64,000 nucleotides of DNA, from positions 37,903,325-37,967,324 of the forward strand of contig QCXZ01000064.1 in assembly GCA_025024175.1 (NCBI GenBank), in the 5' to 3' direction. The position numbers and the translations under genes are program-made. Under the pieces are notes generated by a model. It worked only from the letters and a program-made list of their open reading frames with translations. It did no database searches and had not been told where the DNA came from. Source of the stretch: Rhyzopertha dominica (Eukaryota; Arthropoda; Insecta; Coleoptera; Bostrichidae). The stretch's first letter is position 1. Each line of letters opens with the position of its first letter. Below, in pieces: positions 46,999 to 58,559 of the stretch.

Positions 46999-47741
46999 AT
47001 TAAGTGTATAATTTTTGATTAAATTAAGCAAATGTGACACAATTTACTTTTTACTGGGTAAATGTTAGGTTTTATTTCAATTTCAAGTTATAAAACTACA
47101 AAATACCAAAAAGTGATAGTAGGAAATGACAGGAATATGTTTAATATAAGCTTCCAATTTGCTCTGAGCGGTTACAACACGGAATAGGATAGCTGCTCAA
47201 TTTTTGATTCACTAGTTGGATTTATCTTTTAAGTTAAAATACATGTCTATGCTGTGCTGTCCGCACCGCATGGCATAGACATGCATTTTAATGTATATCG
47301 GTTCTTGCCCGCTTGCAAAAATTGCCGTGGGGTCCTGGTGTCAAAATGAAGTATGCAGGTGCACGCCAATTTGTCAGGCTACAGGTCATTTCCTTTTGGA
47401 AGTAGATCCCATTATGGCAGTTAAGTAGCTTTGTCATCATGTCAGTATAATGCTGACAGATGGCATTGCCATCTAAATTCTTACTTATCTTTTAAGTGTT
47501 TTTGACCTTATTTTAGTTTTAGTTTGGCTAAATTCGTTGTTTAATATTCGATTTAAGGTTGTTTAAAACAGAAAATCAAATAAATGTATGGTAGTACCGT
47601 TGAGTGAAGAATTTTCTTTACACGATAGTACATAATAGTTAGTATTTGTAGTTTTATAACTTGAAATAAAACCTAACGTTTAACCCGAGTAAACAGGAAA
47701 ATGTGTCACATTGCTTACCTTTATTAAAAAATTATACACTT
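46999..47741. repeat. Foldback repeat, family B copy 1 overlaps its right arm
   Basis: AAGTGTATAATTTTT...GTGACAC...GTTAGGTTTTATTTCAA (46999-47103) is inverted at 47651-47741. A smaller hairpin (CATGTCTATGC and inverse, 47229-47292) lies between the arms. The right part (47510-47870) resembles 50640-51020. Confidence 0.6.
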
Positions 47742-48044
47742 AACATGGGCGCTACCTATCGGCATTCGTAANAACTTAAATTCGCCGGCAGAAACAGGGA
47801 CTCTACCGATTATCGAATCGTTTGTTCGGTATCCTTATTATGGAGTTATCCGTATATTGGATTGTTATAATGAACAATGAAGTCTTTGATGATACAGTCA
47901 CTAATCACTAAATATATTACAGTACCACAATAGAGGGCTATTTTGGGCCAATTAAAAAGATTAAGGAACTGTTAGATATCAAGCTCTGATGCACACAACA
48001 TGACAAAGAGCGTTGCCTAGGAAAGAGAAGAGTCAAACACACAA

Positions 48045-48155
48045 AAATCTTATTTATTATTACATATACGATTTCTGTGGGTTTGATCACAGAAATCTTA
48101 TTTATTATTATTAAATATACGATTTCTGTGGGTTTGATACACAGACATCTTACTC
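48045..48155. repeat. Two-copy ~54-bp tandem duplication
   Basis: AATCTTATTTATTATTA..ATATACGATTTCTGTGGG is present twice in direct succession, followed by a partial third copy. Confidence 0.75.
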
Positions 48156-48521
48156 TTTTTAAAAGAGTAAAGTATCTGTGGTTTGATAGGTAGTTTGGTT
48201 CCCATGTCCTTTACACAAATTTAAATTTCTCGCCGCTATGTTGACCTAAAATGGCTGACTATTGAGGTACAGTGATGTATTTAGTGACTGTATTTGATGA
48301 AGCTATATTTGAACAATGTATTAGATCAAATTATGCAGTAGACACAATGCTGTGATATAGCTGTAGGTCTTTTGTCCATGGAATTGTCAAGCGTCACATT
48401 TGACAATTGACATTGACACATTGACAGTACGACAAGACTGCGAGAGTGCGACTCGCGAATCGCGAACAAGTTTATGAGAATACTGCAAGATAAAAGATTT
48501 GTTTAAACTTTATTGAACAGA

Positions 48522-49216
48522 ATGGGTGATAATAATTCACTGAAGTATCTATCACAAATTGCAACTGCATTAAAGGTGCCTGCTGGTCAGTTAGCTATTA
48601 ATTCAGATTCGGTGAGTATTTTGGGTTAATCTTAATACAGCTTTTACAGCTGTCCTGTTTGTAGTTGCCCACAAGAATTCACAATAATTCGACAGTAACT
48701 GGATTTTTAAATATAGTATTCACGTTGTTAAAGCAGTCCAATCTGCAAATTTCTGGTAGAACAAAGGAAGACAAAGCTGAAATATATCAGTGGTTGGAAT
48801 ATGCTTTAGCTTATGCAGCGAACATTGTCTCCAGTAATAGCAACAGTCAGCTTTTAAATGTAGGCCTAATGTTTTCTAAATAGCATTGCCATTAATGACA
48901 TGCGCATTGATTGTTTTAGGAACTTAACAGCATTCTAGCGACCCGAACATTTTTAGTGTCTAATAGTTTGACAGTGGCTGATATTGTCTTATATTATTTC
49001 CTGCAAAGTGTTATGGTAAATTATTAAAAGTTATATTAGCAATAAACTTAAGCATACTGATTTTAGGTGAATTTGAGCTATTTAGAGAAAGAGAAGTTCA
49101 TAAACGTGTCAAGGTGGTTCGACAATTTGCAGAATGTTGATAATATTCGACAGAAGAATAGCGTAGTTGATTTTAAAACAATTTTCTTAGTCAGTGTTGC
49201 TCCTGCAAGGCACTGA
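48522..49216 (+). CDS. AIMP3: AIMP3 / EEF1E1, multisynthetase complex auxiliary protein (four exons)
   Basis: Small GST-like scaffold protein of the multi-aminoacyl-tRNA synthetase complex (p18), associated in animals with methionyl-tRNA synthetase and DNA-damage signalling. Exons: 48522-48611, 48665-48859, 48920-49015, 49067-49216, all phase 0 at GT/AG sites; product 176 residues, close to the human length. Recognisable parts: TVTGFLNIVFTLLKQSN, EIYQWLEYALAYA, LTVADIVLYYFLQ (GST-C signature) and EKEKFINVSRWFDNLQ. The start ATG is the first in frame. Introns are only 50-60 bp. Intact. Confidence 0.93.
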
Positions 49217-49264
49217 TAATAATTATTAGCTATTTTCAGTATTTAACAATTTCATAAGTTGTAA

Positions 49265-49270
49265 AATAAA
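49265..49270 (+). terminator. Poly(A) signal of AIMP3
   Basis: AATAAA 49 bp after the TGA stop codon. Confidence 0.7.
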
Positions 49271-49299
49271 TGATTATACCTCGTATTGTACATACATTA

Positions 49300-52080
49300 C
49301 TTATTCTTTGGATAACTAAGGTTGCCAATTGTCCCAGTTTCAGTGGGATGACAGTCTCAGTTTTTATGAAGATATTCTGTATTCTGCTTTATATTGTCTC
49401 AGTTTTTTGTACGTCAATAATCAGTTAATCAAATTCAGCTTATATTAACATATTTTATTTTATTTCTTATCACACTTTTAGTATCTCAGATCAGATTAAA
49501 TCAACTTTAAAGTCATTTTTTTAAGTGTTAGGAATATTTGCATTAAGTAACTACTTTGTATTTTTCATACGAGTAATAGTATGATTGATTACACTCATTT
49601 CATTGACAGACAGCTTGATTCTCTTCTACAGTAGCTGGTAGATAAGTGTTGTGTAGCATGTAGCTTTGAAAGAGATCTGGCAACCATAGGCAGGTACCTA
49701 GATAGTTATTATATCGACAATCTGAGCAGTGAAAAGCTGCAATTACATAAAATGTGTTATTCTAAACCAAGTAATGTGAAACTACCTACTTCAAGAATTA
49801 TAAGAGATTTTAAAGTTAAAAAAAAGTATAAAATTACAAAAATAAAGCTATGGAAAGTAGTTTATAACCTTCTAGACCAATTTTATTTTGCAAGTGGAGC
49901 ACAATTCCTGAAGAAAGGAGTACATTTATCGTTTATACCTACATTTTTATTACATAAATACATTTGTTTTTTACACTGAGACACATTGTGTATACCTGAG
50001 ACAAAGATGGTAGTGATATATTCAGCAGTTTATATGTAGGTAAGTACTGCTGAAAGGGGAGATTACGGATAACTAATACTACCTAATAAGGATAACTATC
50101 TTTAACATCTTTCATGTTATTTATGAAACTTAGAGGTTTCAAAGCCGATCGGTAGGTGGCGGCAGTTTATGGTGCAGGTACACGAAGTTACACTCAAAAT
50201 TTAAAAATTTAATTCCTTGTGCAGGTATTATTTTTATTTTGCGACTTATGTAAAAGTCATGCAGTATTGTGGGTCCAAAATGGTGTAAACGCTAGTTTCG
50301 TACTGACAATGTTGCAATGCTATTTGTGTGGTTAAAAAAGTAGGTAAGTAAAGGCAAAAACAGCATTGCTTTCCACAGGTAAGAGTATAAATACTATCTT
50401 CATACGAGATTTTTTTCTTTTTTGTCTTTTTATTCGCAATGAAACAATGATAATGTGATAAGAGGACGTGCTATATGAGTGTTTAGTAGAAGCTTTTAAT
50501 ATAATTTGAGCAAGTTAAAACAGAATAGGTTAATTGCTNAATTTTTTTAATTAAGCATTNTCATAGTCATTTATCTACGTTATATCGTTAAATACGTCAA
50601 TCAACGGTTATATGTTGTATATGTTACTGGACTCATTTTTGTTTGATTTTTTTTGCTAAATTCGTTGTTTAACATCGAATTTGACGAAATTTACGGGTAC
50701 TTAGAGTAGTCAAACAAATCTGTGGTAATCATAAGTTCTTTAAGTGTTATATTAAACGATAAGTATTGTTATTATACGGTAAATTTATACTTATGACATT
50801 AAATTGAATGTTTGGTAATTGCAGTTGCATTACTTCAAATGAAAATAAGATCTAACGTTTATCCAGTACACAAGAAATTGTCACACTGTCGTTTAGCTTG
50901 TTAAAAATTTATCCACCCGTTATGGAGCTTAATTACCGGCAATTTGTAAGTACTTTAATGTGCCCCCAGAAACAGGATCGCTATCGAATATCCTTAGTAG
51001 AGTTATCCGTACGAGAGATATGTATTATTCATCTAGGTGAGACAGGATGCAACAAAATATGCGTAGTTTAGACGATCAAACCGAGTAAAATACACAAGAT
51101 ACGAGTAGGTACTGCGAATTAGGAAAATCACTTAAAAAATGTTATTTTTCTTCAATCTGTTAAAGGGATCGGATAGTAGTAAAATCAGCATTTTTTAAAA
51201 CGTAATTTATCTAAAAATACAGAAAATTACGAAGTAATGTAAATCCTCGATCTCGTAAACTAACAGATAATTTCATATGACAAATTTTAATTAATGAATT
51301 TCACCAGCCACATAGTATAGGCTCCTATATATAATAATAATATTAGGTATCACAATTATTGTGCCATAAAAAATTTAATAACAGCTACTTTTTTGTAATT
51401 CGCAACAGAAACCAGATATTTGCGAGAAATACGTAGGTTGTACATACATATCCCTTAATCTTCCAATATTGTGAAACGAAACGTAATACTCCGAGATCGC
51501 CAACCCAAAAAATTCTTTATTACAGCATACGTAGGTACCCACTTATAAATTATATCTATCAAAAATATAATGCTTTCTTTGACTTATTGCAAAGTAGGTA
51601 ATGCCTGTTGCTTTTTTTTGTATCCACTGCCTGGAGAAGACAATGGGAGACACAGATTGTCTTTATCTAAGCAGGTAGATATTTATTCCTGCGATTTTTA
51701 ATTATTACAGGTTATTCATATAAATTGAGGATATGTATTGTCTTTTCTATACATTCGAATGTTGTGTTGTTACGGGCAATGACTAGGCATATACATGTAG
51801 TACCTACATAAGATATCATTAAATAAATAATTCTCTAGTTCACCACTGTTGGTATTTTAACTGTAGCTACTATATAAAGTGCAAGCTATAATACAGAATA
51901 CAATTCCATTTCAATGTTTCATGCAGAACTAAGGATGTTGTACAGTTATTATTCGAGAATACAACAAAATAAAACTACACAGTTTGTAACGAATTTTTTT
52001 AGCCAAAATATTTATGACAGTGATTTAAAATTGCTGGCAGCTGGAACAACAATAAGCTCCAAATCATCAAATGCATGCAG
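49300..52080. other. Noncoding sequence between AIMP3 and the Tyr-rich gene
   Basis: AT-rich. Holds family B copy 2 (50640-51020). Short ORFs (49752, 51914) show no recognisable motif. Confidence 0.4.
50640..51020. repeat. Dispersed repeat family B, copy 2
   Basis: Diverged match to 47510-47870: GCTAAATTCGTTGTTTAA, TCTAACGTTTATCC, CAGAAACAGG..CTA and GAGTTATCCGTA occur in the same order and orientation. Confidence 0.6.
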
Positions 52081-52084
52081 AGTC

Positions 52085-52090
52085 TTTATT
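52085..52090 (-). terminator. Poly(A) signal of the Tyr-rich secreted protein gene
   Basis: AATAAA on the minus strand, 75 bp after the stop codon at 52165-52167. Confidence 0.7.
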
Positions 52091-52164
52091 AAGTAACGAT
52101 TTATACATTGCTCATTTGTTAAATTGTATATCCTGTTCAAGTAACAAAAGGTAGCTTTTCATAA

Positions 52165-55100
52165 TTAGCCGAGGTAATAGGGATATCCGGGATAATATGC
52201 ATACTTGTAGAAATAGGGGTAGAAGTAAGGATAATACGAGTATGCTGTTTCTGAGCCTTCTAAAGCTTCTTTGGCTGGTGATTCAGGCAGTCTGAAACAA
52301 ATATTGAATGATTTCACGATATCGACAAAAAAGGGTGATATTTACGCTCGGGCAGTTCTTGCTAATGGAACTAGATGTTCAGCTGGAATCAAGGGGCGCT
52401 GTTGAGGCAACGCGAAAGTGGTCGCCACAAATAATAAGACGACAACGCCGAGGCATGCCTGGAAAGTTAAAATGCGATATAGGCACTTGATTTGCCTTGC
52501 AATCAGGGTTGGCATGATTAAAACAAAATGTTTAAAACAGAATGTTTTAAACTTGTTTAAAACAACGCTTCTGTTTAAAACAAAGTTTTAAACAAATGTT
52601 TAAATCATTTGTTTTAAACAGTGTTTTTTAACTACTATTGTATGTGATTCATTAATTATTACTATTAGGCTAGTTTACCCTCCACAAATAGATAAACAGG
52701 ATTATTAGTAATTACATATCTACATAATGTCACCTTAGATTTGCATAAACACCGTTGCAAATTGAATCAATACTTCCACATCAAATTGTCAAAATGACAT
52801 TTACGTTCTTATTTTTTATACTATACGATTAGTAATCAGCTTTTGAGCAATTTTTCTCTCTACACATTTCTTCTAAGACAAACAGTCCTCGTGATATTAG
52901 CAAAAATATATAAATTTTTAAAATCGTTTTTTCCAAATAACTCGAAAATTATTAACTTAACAAAAAAAATACAGGAGTGCTTTCTGATCAGAAATTTGAT
53001 TTACTATATAATACCAAAATTTAAAAAAAAATCGTACGAACGGTCCAAAATAGGTATATATATTAAATATATTCGGAGATATTTAGGAAAAACTGTTTTC
53101 TTTAAGTGACGCTTTTTTTTATTAATATCTTCTAAACAGTTGCTGCACCGAAAATTTATAAGAACTAATATTACTCGCAGTTATACTGCTAATCACATAC
53201 TAAAACGAAAAAAAAATTAAAAAAATAAAAATTTGCAAAAAGGGTAGTTACCCCCCAATTTTGCCCCCTTCCCGGTACTCTACTTACCCCACAAACAATA
53301 GGTCGCTTTGGGTAGTTGAGATTTATACGTTTGTCCAATTTCAAGTTCATCTATTAAGTCTTTCGAAAGTTATCATGTCCACAAACAATACCACAGACAC
53401 ACAGACAAGAAATTTGTTTTTGCTCAAATTTTGTTTTTTTTTGCGATACAATACTTCCCATCCGTTGGATGTGGAAGTAAAATGAATTGAATTCAAAACC
53501 AGGCCCAGTTTTTTATGGATACAACAGTTATAGAAATTAATAATAAACTTAACATTTTTTCTGTACCTATAAATTACAAACATTTTAAAACAACAAATAA
53601 AAAAAATCTTAACCTTATCATAACATAAAAATTTGTATTTCTGGTCCAATACAACAAAACAATAAGTAAGACGTTCATTCAACACTTACTAGATAATTAT
53701 ATATTTAGCATAATAGAAAAAATAGTTATCAGAACTTGGGAATATAAAAAACAATAAACAAGAAATAAAATATTTTTACTAGTGCAAGCATATCCTTTTT
53801 GCACTTCTTGCATCGAGCTCGCATTGTACTATTTTGCACCTTAATTTTGTCGAAGTAATTCCACCCTGCATTATTTCTCCTACTGGTCATTGTAATTGTT
53901 GAACTTTAAACTTTAAACATACAAGGTCGGTTCCTATTCTCTTTGTTACAGTTGATATTAGCTAAAATCCATCCAGTAACCAGTATGTGATTGGTCTGGA
54001 TTTTAATAACAGAGTTGATTTTCGCTTAAAATAGAAAAGAAAAAACGGCTCATAATAACTAAAATTGTCGCGCAAGCGCCGTACACATCGAATACAAATG
54101 ACAACAGGCAATCGTAGTCACCTAGGGATTTTTAGACAACTGCTACACTTTGCGTCATATACTCGTATTTTTTTTTCACTAATACATAGGTATAGTAATT
54201 TGCATGGAGTGCATGTTTAAAACCGTGTTTAAAACGTTTTAAACATGTTTTTAATTAAGCAAGAAAAAACATGTTTAAAACAATTTAAACATGATTAAAT
54301 TAAAAAAAAACATGTTTTTTGCCAATCCTGCTTGCAATTGATAAGCTTGCATTCATTCATTTCATTCGTTGCTCATAACATCATGACAATGTAGATACCT
54401 ATTTATTTCGTAAATACTCACTATTCTTGAAGGACTAACAAAATCTACGCACAGCAACTGACGTTTGGATTATGTAAACTTTGTTTAAGTTCAGTCTGTC
54501 TCCTCTATTTTAAGCTTAAATCGACTTTGAAATTAAAGTATAAACCAATCACATACCTTACTTTAAGATGTTTTCATGGATACCAGATTGATAGAAAATA
54601 ATTTTTAACTTACCATTTTTTTAACCGGACAGAAAATAGGTAAGTAAGTACTTTATCTACGGTTAACCATTTTACAAAAGAGAAAAAATGGCGCAGTATG
54701 TAGTATACAAGATGGTACATGCGATACATTCTAATTGTAATTGTAAATTGAACATCAAAGAAACCAACAAATAAAAAATAAAAAAAACTTTATGTGCAAG
54801 CTACATGCGGGTACAAGCTGCCTCCTGATAGCAGAAGGAGACTGATGGAAGGGATTTACCTATTAAGTGCGCAACAGAATAATTGTAATCAGGTGGTAAT
54901 AAGCGGGTATGTCCCAATACAGATTCCTATTCCTTCCTAACCCCATGGTCCTCAAAATTTGTGAAACAATCGTGTGGACAGGGTCCAAAATACGCTTTTT
55001 GGAAATTTTGGATAAAATTTTTTAAAATACTGTGAGAAATTTTATTTCTTATTTGATAGTATTTTAATTTTTTGAATATATTAAGTATTTTCGGAGATAT

Positions 55101-55608
55101 TTAAGAAAAACAGTTTTTTTATAGTGACGACAGTTTGCTGCACCGAAAATTTATAGGGACGAATAATACTTGGAATTATACTACTAATCACATACTGAAA
55201 CGAAAAAAAATAATAAAAATTTTGCAAAAAGGGCAGGTACCTTCCAATTACACCCCCTTCCCTATACCATACTTATCCCAAAAACAATAAAACAATAGGT
55301 AACTCTGGGTAGTTGAGATTTATGTGTATGCCAAATTGCAAGTTAATATGTTAAGTCTTTCGAAAGTTATATATACTGTTTTTGGACGTTTTCGAGCATT
55401 TTAAAGCGATTGAGCAAATAAAAATGTTTGAAAATTTTTTTCGCGATACAATACTTCCCATTCGTTGGATGAGGAAGTAAAATTAAAATATATTTGCTTC
55501 TTTTCAGAAATAGCTATTTAACGTGTTACAGAACAATTTTAGAATATTGCATTTCGTACAAAGGCAACTGGTAATAACGAAAGTTGCAGAACTCACCATA
55601 ACCCTCAT
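52165..55608 (-). CDS. Small secreted tyrosine-rich protein, three coding exons
   Basis: Assembled from splice signals on the minus strand: 55608-55597 (four codons, MRVM, donor GTGAGT), 52458-52346 (acceptor TTTCCAG, donor GTAAAT) and 52291-52165 (acceptor TTTCAG). Phases agree (0, then 2). Product 83 residues. Residues 1 to about 21 form a signal peptide with core GVVVLLFVATTFA before LPQQRP. A middle part RTARALPESPAKEALEG is followed by the tail SYYPYFYPYFYKYAYYPGYP, then YYLG-stop. A tiny first coding exon and a Tyr-rich tail are typical of insect cuticle and neuropeptide-like-4 type genes. A TATA box lies upstream and a poly(A) signal downstream. Secretion is well supported; exact role is not. 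The first exon is the least certain part. Confidence 0.72.
52751..53482 (-). repeat. Dispersed repeat family A, copy 2
   Basis: Inverted relative to copy 1 at 34479. Ends TACTTCCACATC (52771) and GATGTGGAAGTA (53469-53480) are exact inverted copies of 12 bp. Shorter than copy 1 by internal loss. Nested inside the hAT element. Confidence 0.75.
53925..54045. repeat. Fragment of the 62259 MITE family
   Basis: GGTCGGTTCCT, AGTTGATATTAGCT, CAGTAACC, GTATGTGATTGGT and CAGAGTTGATTTT occur in the same order as in 62259-62395. A further inverted fragment lies at about 54502-54560. Confidence 0.6.
54980..55481 (-). repeat. Dispersed repeat family A, copy 3 (truncated)
   Basis: Same orientation as copy 2. 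Lacks one end. Shares CGATACAATACTTCCCAT, TTAAGTCTTTCGAAAGTTAT and GCACCGAAAATTTATA. Terminal GAGGAAGTA at the right end. Confidence 0.72.
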
Positions 55609-55683
55609 TTTGGCGCAAATTAGACCCTTTTCTATATCAGAAACACTTGCGTACTATCGCACAACCTTGATGCATACTTCTTT

Positions 55684-55692
55684 TTATACTTT
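55684..55692 (-). promoter_or_regulatory. TATA box of the Tyr-rich gene
   Basis: TATAAAAAG on the minus strand, about 80 bp before the ATG at 55608. This spacing leaves room for a transcription start and a 5' UTR of about 50 bp. Confidence 0.5.
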
Positions 55693-55699
55693 TTCCCTC

Positions 55700-56830
55700 T
55701 GAGCAGCTTCCGATCCACCTTTATTTAGAGCCACATCGTGATCACCATATACCTCGACAAGTTTATTGCATAAGCTCGATGACAATTACAATTTCAAATG
55801 AACGCAACTTTTTTTGCTGCATTATTCCCTTCACTTAGTTGCAGATGAAACCAGAGTAATAATTAACCTCCTCTGTTCAATGGGCGTAATGCATTGTTTA
55901 TAGGACAGAGCGTTATGCGATATCTTCTGGTTTAGGTACTACTGCGTTACAATGTTGTGAGTCAGTCAGAATTATTAATCCAAATGAATAAATCGAAATA
56001 TAATACTAAGTATAAAAAATGACAGAACAGACAAGTTTGCTACGTTAAAATTTTTACATATGACTTCTTGGTGCTTACTCAATTAGTTGGAAAATGGAGG
56101 ATCACTCCACCGAACATGGTAATACAGTGACGTCCTTATCAAGTTTTCTGCTACATGCATAATTGCATACTGTGGTAATTTTTCAATAAATTAGCTAGTG
56201 AATCTTATAGCATTCAAGTAAAGGATGAATTATATAGAAATTATATATTTGTTCAAAAATTAAAAAATATCTGTTTCCTATCTATTCGTTCTATTCTGAG
56301 ACAACTTCAATCTCATTTTTATAGTTCATTTTTTCAGTTTTTACTTATCTAACCTACGTCGGCGTCGTGTAGTTTATTTATCAGCGAAGATATCATTATA
56401 TGTAGAATACATCGCCGACGTACACCAATTATTGACCTATTCGCGTTTTCGAATTATGATATACTATTTTAAAATACAAACCATATAATTGTCTATCCCA
56501 TCCCTAAAAATGTATATTTCTTATGGTTATGATATGAATGGTCTATATTCTATAATGACTGAATCAAAATAAAAAAAAATTTTTGCTTTTAAGGCTGTGA
56601 TGAGGGTTCTGATTTGCTCTGTCTGCTAGTTATATATAGCTTATTACTTTGATTTTGTCAATAAACTTTTAGTATTTATATGCAGTATAATTTTATTTTG
56701 TGCTTCAACTACTTGTTGTGAAAGACGTTTTCAACTGCTGTTTTTGGGCATAAAGTACGAAGTTCCCTTTAATCCTTAACAGAAAAAATACATAACTTGC
56801 ATTTGTAACAAAAACTTTTAGCCAGCGATA
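55700..56830. other. Noncoding sequence
   Basis: No supported gene or repeat; the left end is the upstream region of the Tyr-rich gene. Confidence 0.35.
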
Positions 56831-56835
56831 GAACT

Positions 56836-57042
56836 TTATTTCCACACAATGTAACCACCGCGTGATGAAATGTATGAGTCCTTCAAAAAAGAAACGACAG
56901 GGCCCGATAGATTGCGATAGGCTCCTATTACAAATTTAGCATAACAGAAATAGGAAATAAGTATTGTTATCCAACCGAAATAGTGAATTTTTGTAAATCT
57001 TGCCAGCAATGCAGGATGAGACAGACGACCATTAGTTGGCAA
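56836..57042 (-). CDS. Possible terminal exon of an unrecognised membrane protein
   Basis: About 68 codons ending YIVWK with a TAA that overlaps an AATAAA signal. It contains one hydrophobic segment, WITILISYFCYAKFVIGAY. The frame is open upstream of its first residue (a TTG codon), so it could be a last exon. A degenerate inverted copy at about 57141-57235 on the plus strand keeps a similar translated block (LSPNPLPHPALYAKFT against LPTNGRLSHPALLARFT), which suggests coding origin. I do not recognise the family. Confidence 0.35.
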   Translation of the reverse strand: MPTNGRLSHPALLARFTKIHYFGWITILISYFCYAKFVIGAYRNLSGPVVSFLKDSYISSRGGYIVWK

Positions 57043-57140
57043 TAAAGTGTAAATTTGTATTTCTACATGCTGATCCTTACACCCTAAACCCGTTTAGCAA
57101 CATCTGTTTTAAAGAGGAAGGCAAAACGAGAAATCCTTAA

Positions 57141-57235
57141 TTGGCACTTTACTGTCGCCTAATCCTCTGCCCCATCCTGCATTGTATGCAAAATTTACAA
57201 CGTAAAGTCAAAATTCACTATTTGGGTTAGAGAAG
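57141..57235 (+). pseudogene. Inverted degenerate copy of the 56836-57042 exon
   Basis: CATCCTGCATTG, AAAATTTAC and AAAATTCACTATTT match the minus strand of 56960-57050 in order. A small insertion and stops break the frame. Confidence 0.55.
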
Positions 57236-58237
57236 TATAGGTAAAGCACACGCAATTTCTCGTGTCGTTTGATTTTAAATGTGCAATAGACGAATTGTGG
57301 TCTTCTTTAGAGAAAGATGTTCCTAAAAAAACATTTGCTCTGTGCGGTTACCAGTTGCAATAATTTTTTTATAGACTACACAACTTTGTTACAAAACATA
57401 CTTTTGCATTAAGTGGCAATTAGATAATATTTGGCCATTACTATCCGCGATGTCAATTAGAAAGATATATGAATAACGCCCAAATTCTCAAATAGTTTGG
57501 ACAACACTGGCATAACTAGCTTTCGCGCTAATCGCATGCGCGGGCGTGCTCGTTGTACTTGGTTCACACAAGAATTAATGACCTCTGAAGATTACAATTA
57601 AACAAATTGTTTCAAGCCTGGATTTTACTTGTTTGCTTTCTATAAAAAGCTATTAAGACAAAATGAGTGCCAGTCCATGTTTTTATTATGCTATTAGTAA
57701 CATTTTGGGAAAAGCATAGTTATGAAACGTATAAAATGACCGATGTTTTTATATTTGCTGCATATCACACCCTTCCAAACGTCGAGCAAACGTCACTGCA
57801 ATTTTGCTTAAAATCAAAAGACTTCTGTTAATGCATCTGCTACGTAGGTACTTGCTAATGATTTTTAGTCTGTCATATACATTACCACTGTGGTCGGATG
57901 AAATTGTATAGTAAATGAATACTCCTGTAACACTTAAATAAATTACGCGAATCACAGAAAAATATCAGTGTTATGAGTTATGTAGTGCCAAAGCAGAAAG
58001 TTGTAAATGCGCAAAGGCGAACAGCGTATCTTTAAAAATGAACACATTTGAGGAATTTATTTTAAGTGAAAAAGTTTATCGCCTAAGCCCCGAAAATATC
58101 TACGTAAATGATTACGCGATTATAATAAAGTAGACTTGCACTGTATTATACGATATGTTAGATCTGCCCTTCCAAATTTTTAAGTTTGAAGAAGACAAGT
58201 AAAGTTGTAAGCTACTCAACCTCTGAGCAATACCTTC

Positions 58238-58552
58238 ATGATGATATCTAATGAAGGAAACCCTTCCGTCAAAAATTATGCGGCCAAGTTTCACGCAAAC
58301 ACATCTGTATTTAAAGACATGCCTGAAGCCTGCGAAATATGTGGCAAATTTGATCCAGATCAGTTTCTAGTACCGAGACGACTTGCTAAGAAAAATGCAG
58401 CATCATTTGTCACCTTGACCTTGTTGTCGTTATTTAGCTTTATTACGTCCTCGTATGTTTTCTTTTTTCTATTTATCATACGTCATGTGCAGTGTAGATT
58501 AATATTAAATTGCTCCAATTATGTAAGAATAAATCAGTCCAGTAGCAATTAA
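58238..58552 (+). CDS. Uncertain 104-codon ORF with a hydrophobic C-terminus
   Basis: N-terminal half is polar with one CEIC pair (PEACEICGKFDPDQFLVPRR). The second half is strongly hydrophobic (VTLTLLSLFSFITSSYVFFF). In AT-rich DNA, F- and L-rich runs arise easily. No homolog is recognised and no splice or promoter signal supports it. Confidence 0.2.
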   Translation: MMISNEGNPSVKNYAAKFHANTSVFKDMPEACEICGKFDPDQFLVPRRLAKKNAASFVTLTLLSLFSFITSSYVFFFLFIIRHVQCRLILNCSNYVRINQSSSN

Positions 58553-58559
58553 GAATTTT

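Larger units (their letters stand above)
52504..54330. mobile_element. Nonautonomous hAT element with exact 8-bp target duplication
   Basis: Ends are CAGGGTTGGCA and TGCCAATCCTG (inverted copies with one mismatch), flanked by CTTGCAAT on both sides (52496-52503, 54331-54338). Clusters of GTTTAAAAC / GTTTTAAAC in both orientations sit just inside each end: about seven at 52518-52635 and five at 54210-54300. It has no transposase ORF. It contains family A copy 2. It lies in intron 1 of the Tyr-rich gene. Confidence 0.88.

Noticed and set aside
52308..52490. 60-codon plus-strand ORF MISRYRQKRV...
   Set aside because: It overlaps the second exon and intron of the minus-strand Tyr-rich gene, whose splice signals and signal peptide explain the sequence better.
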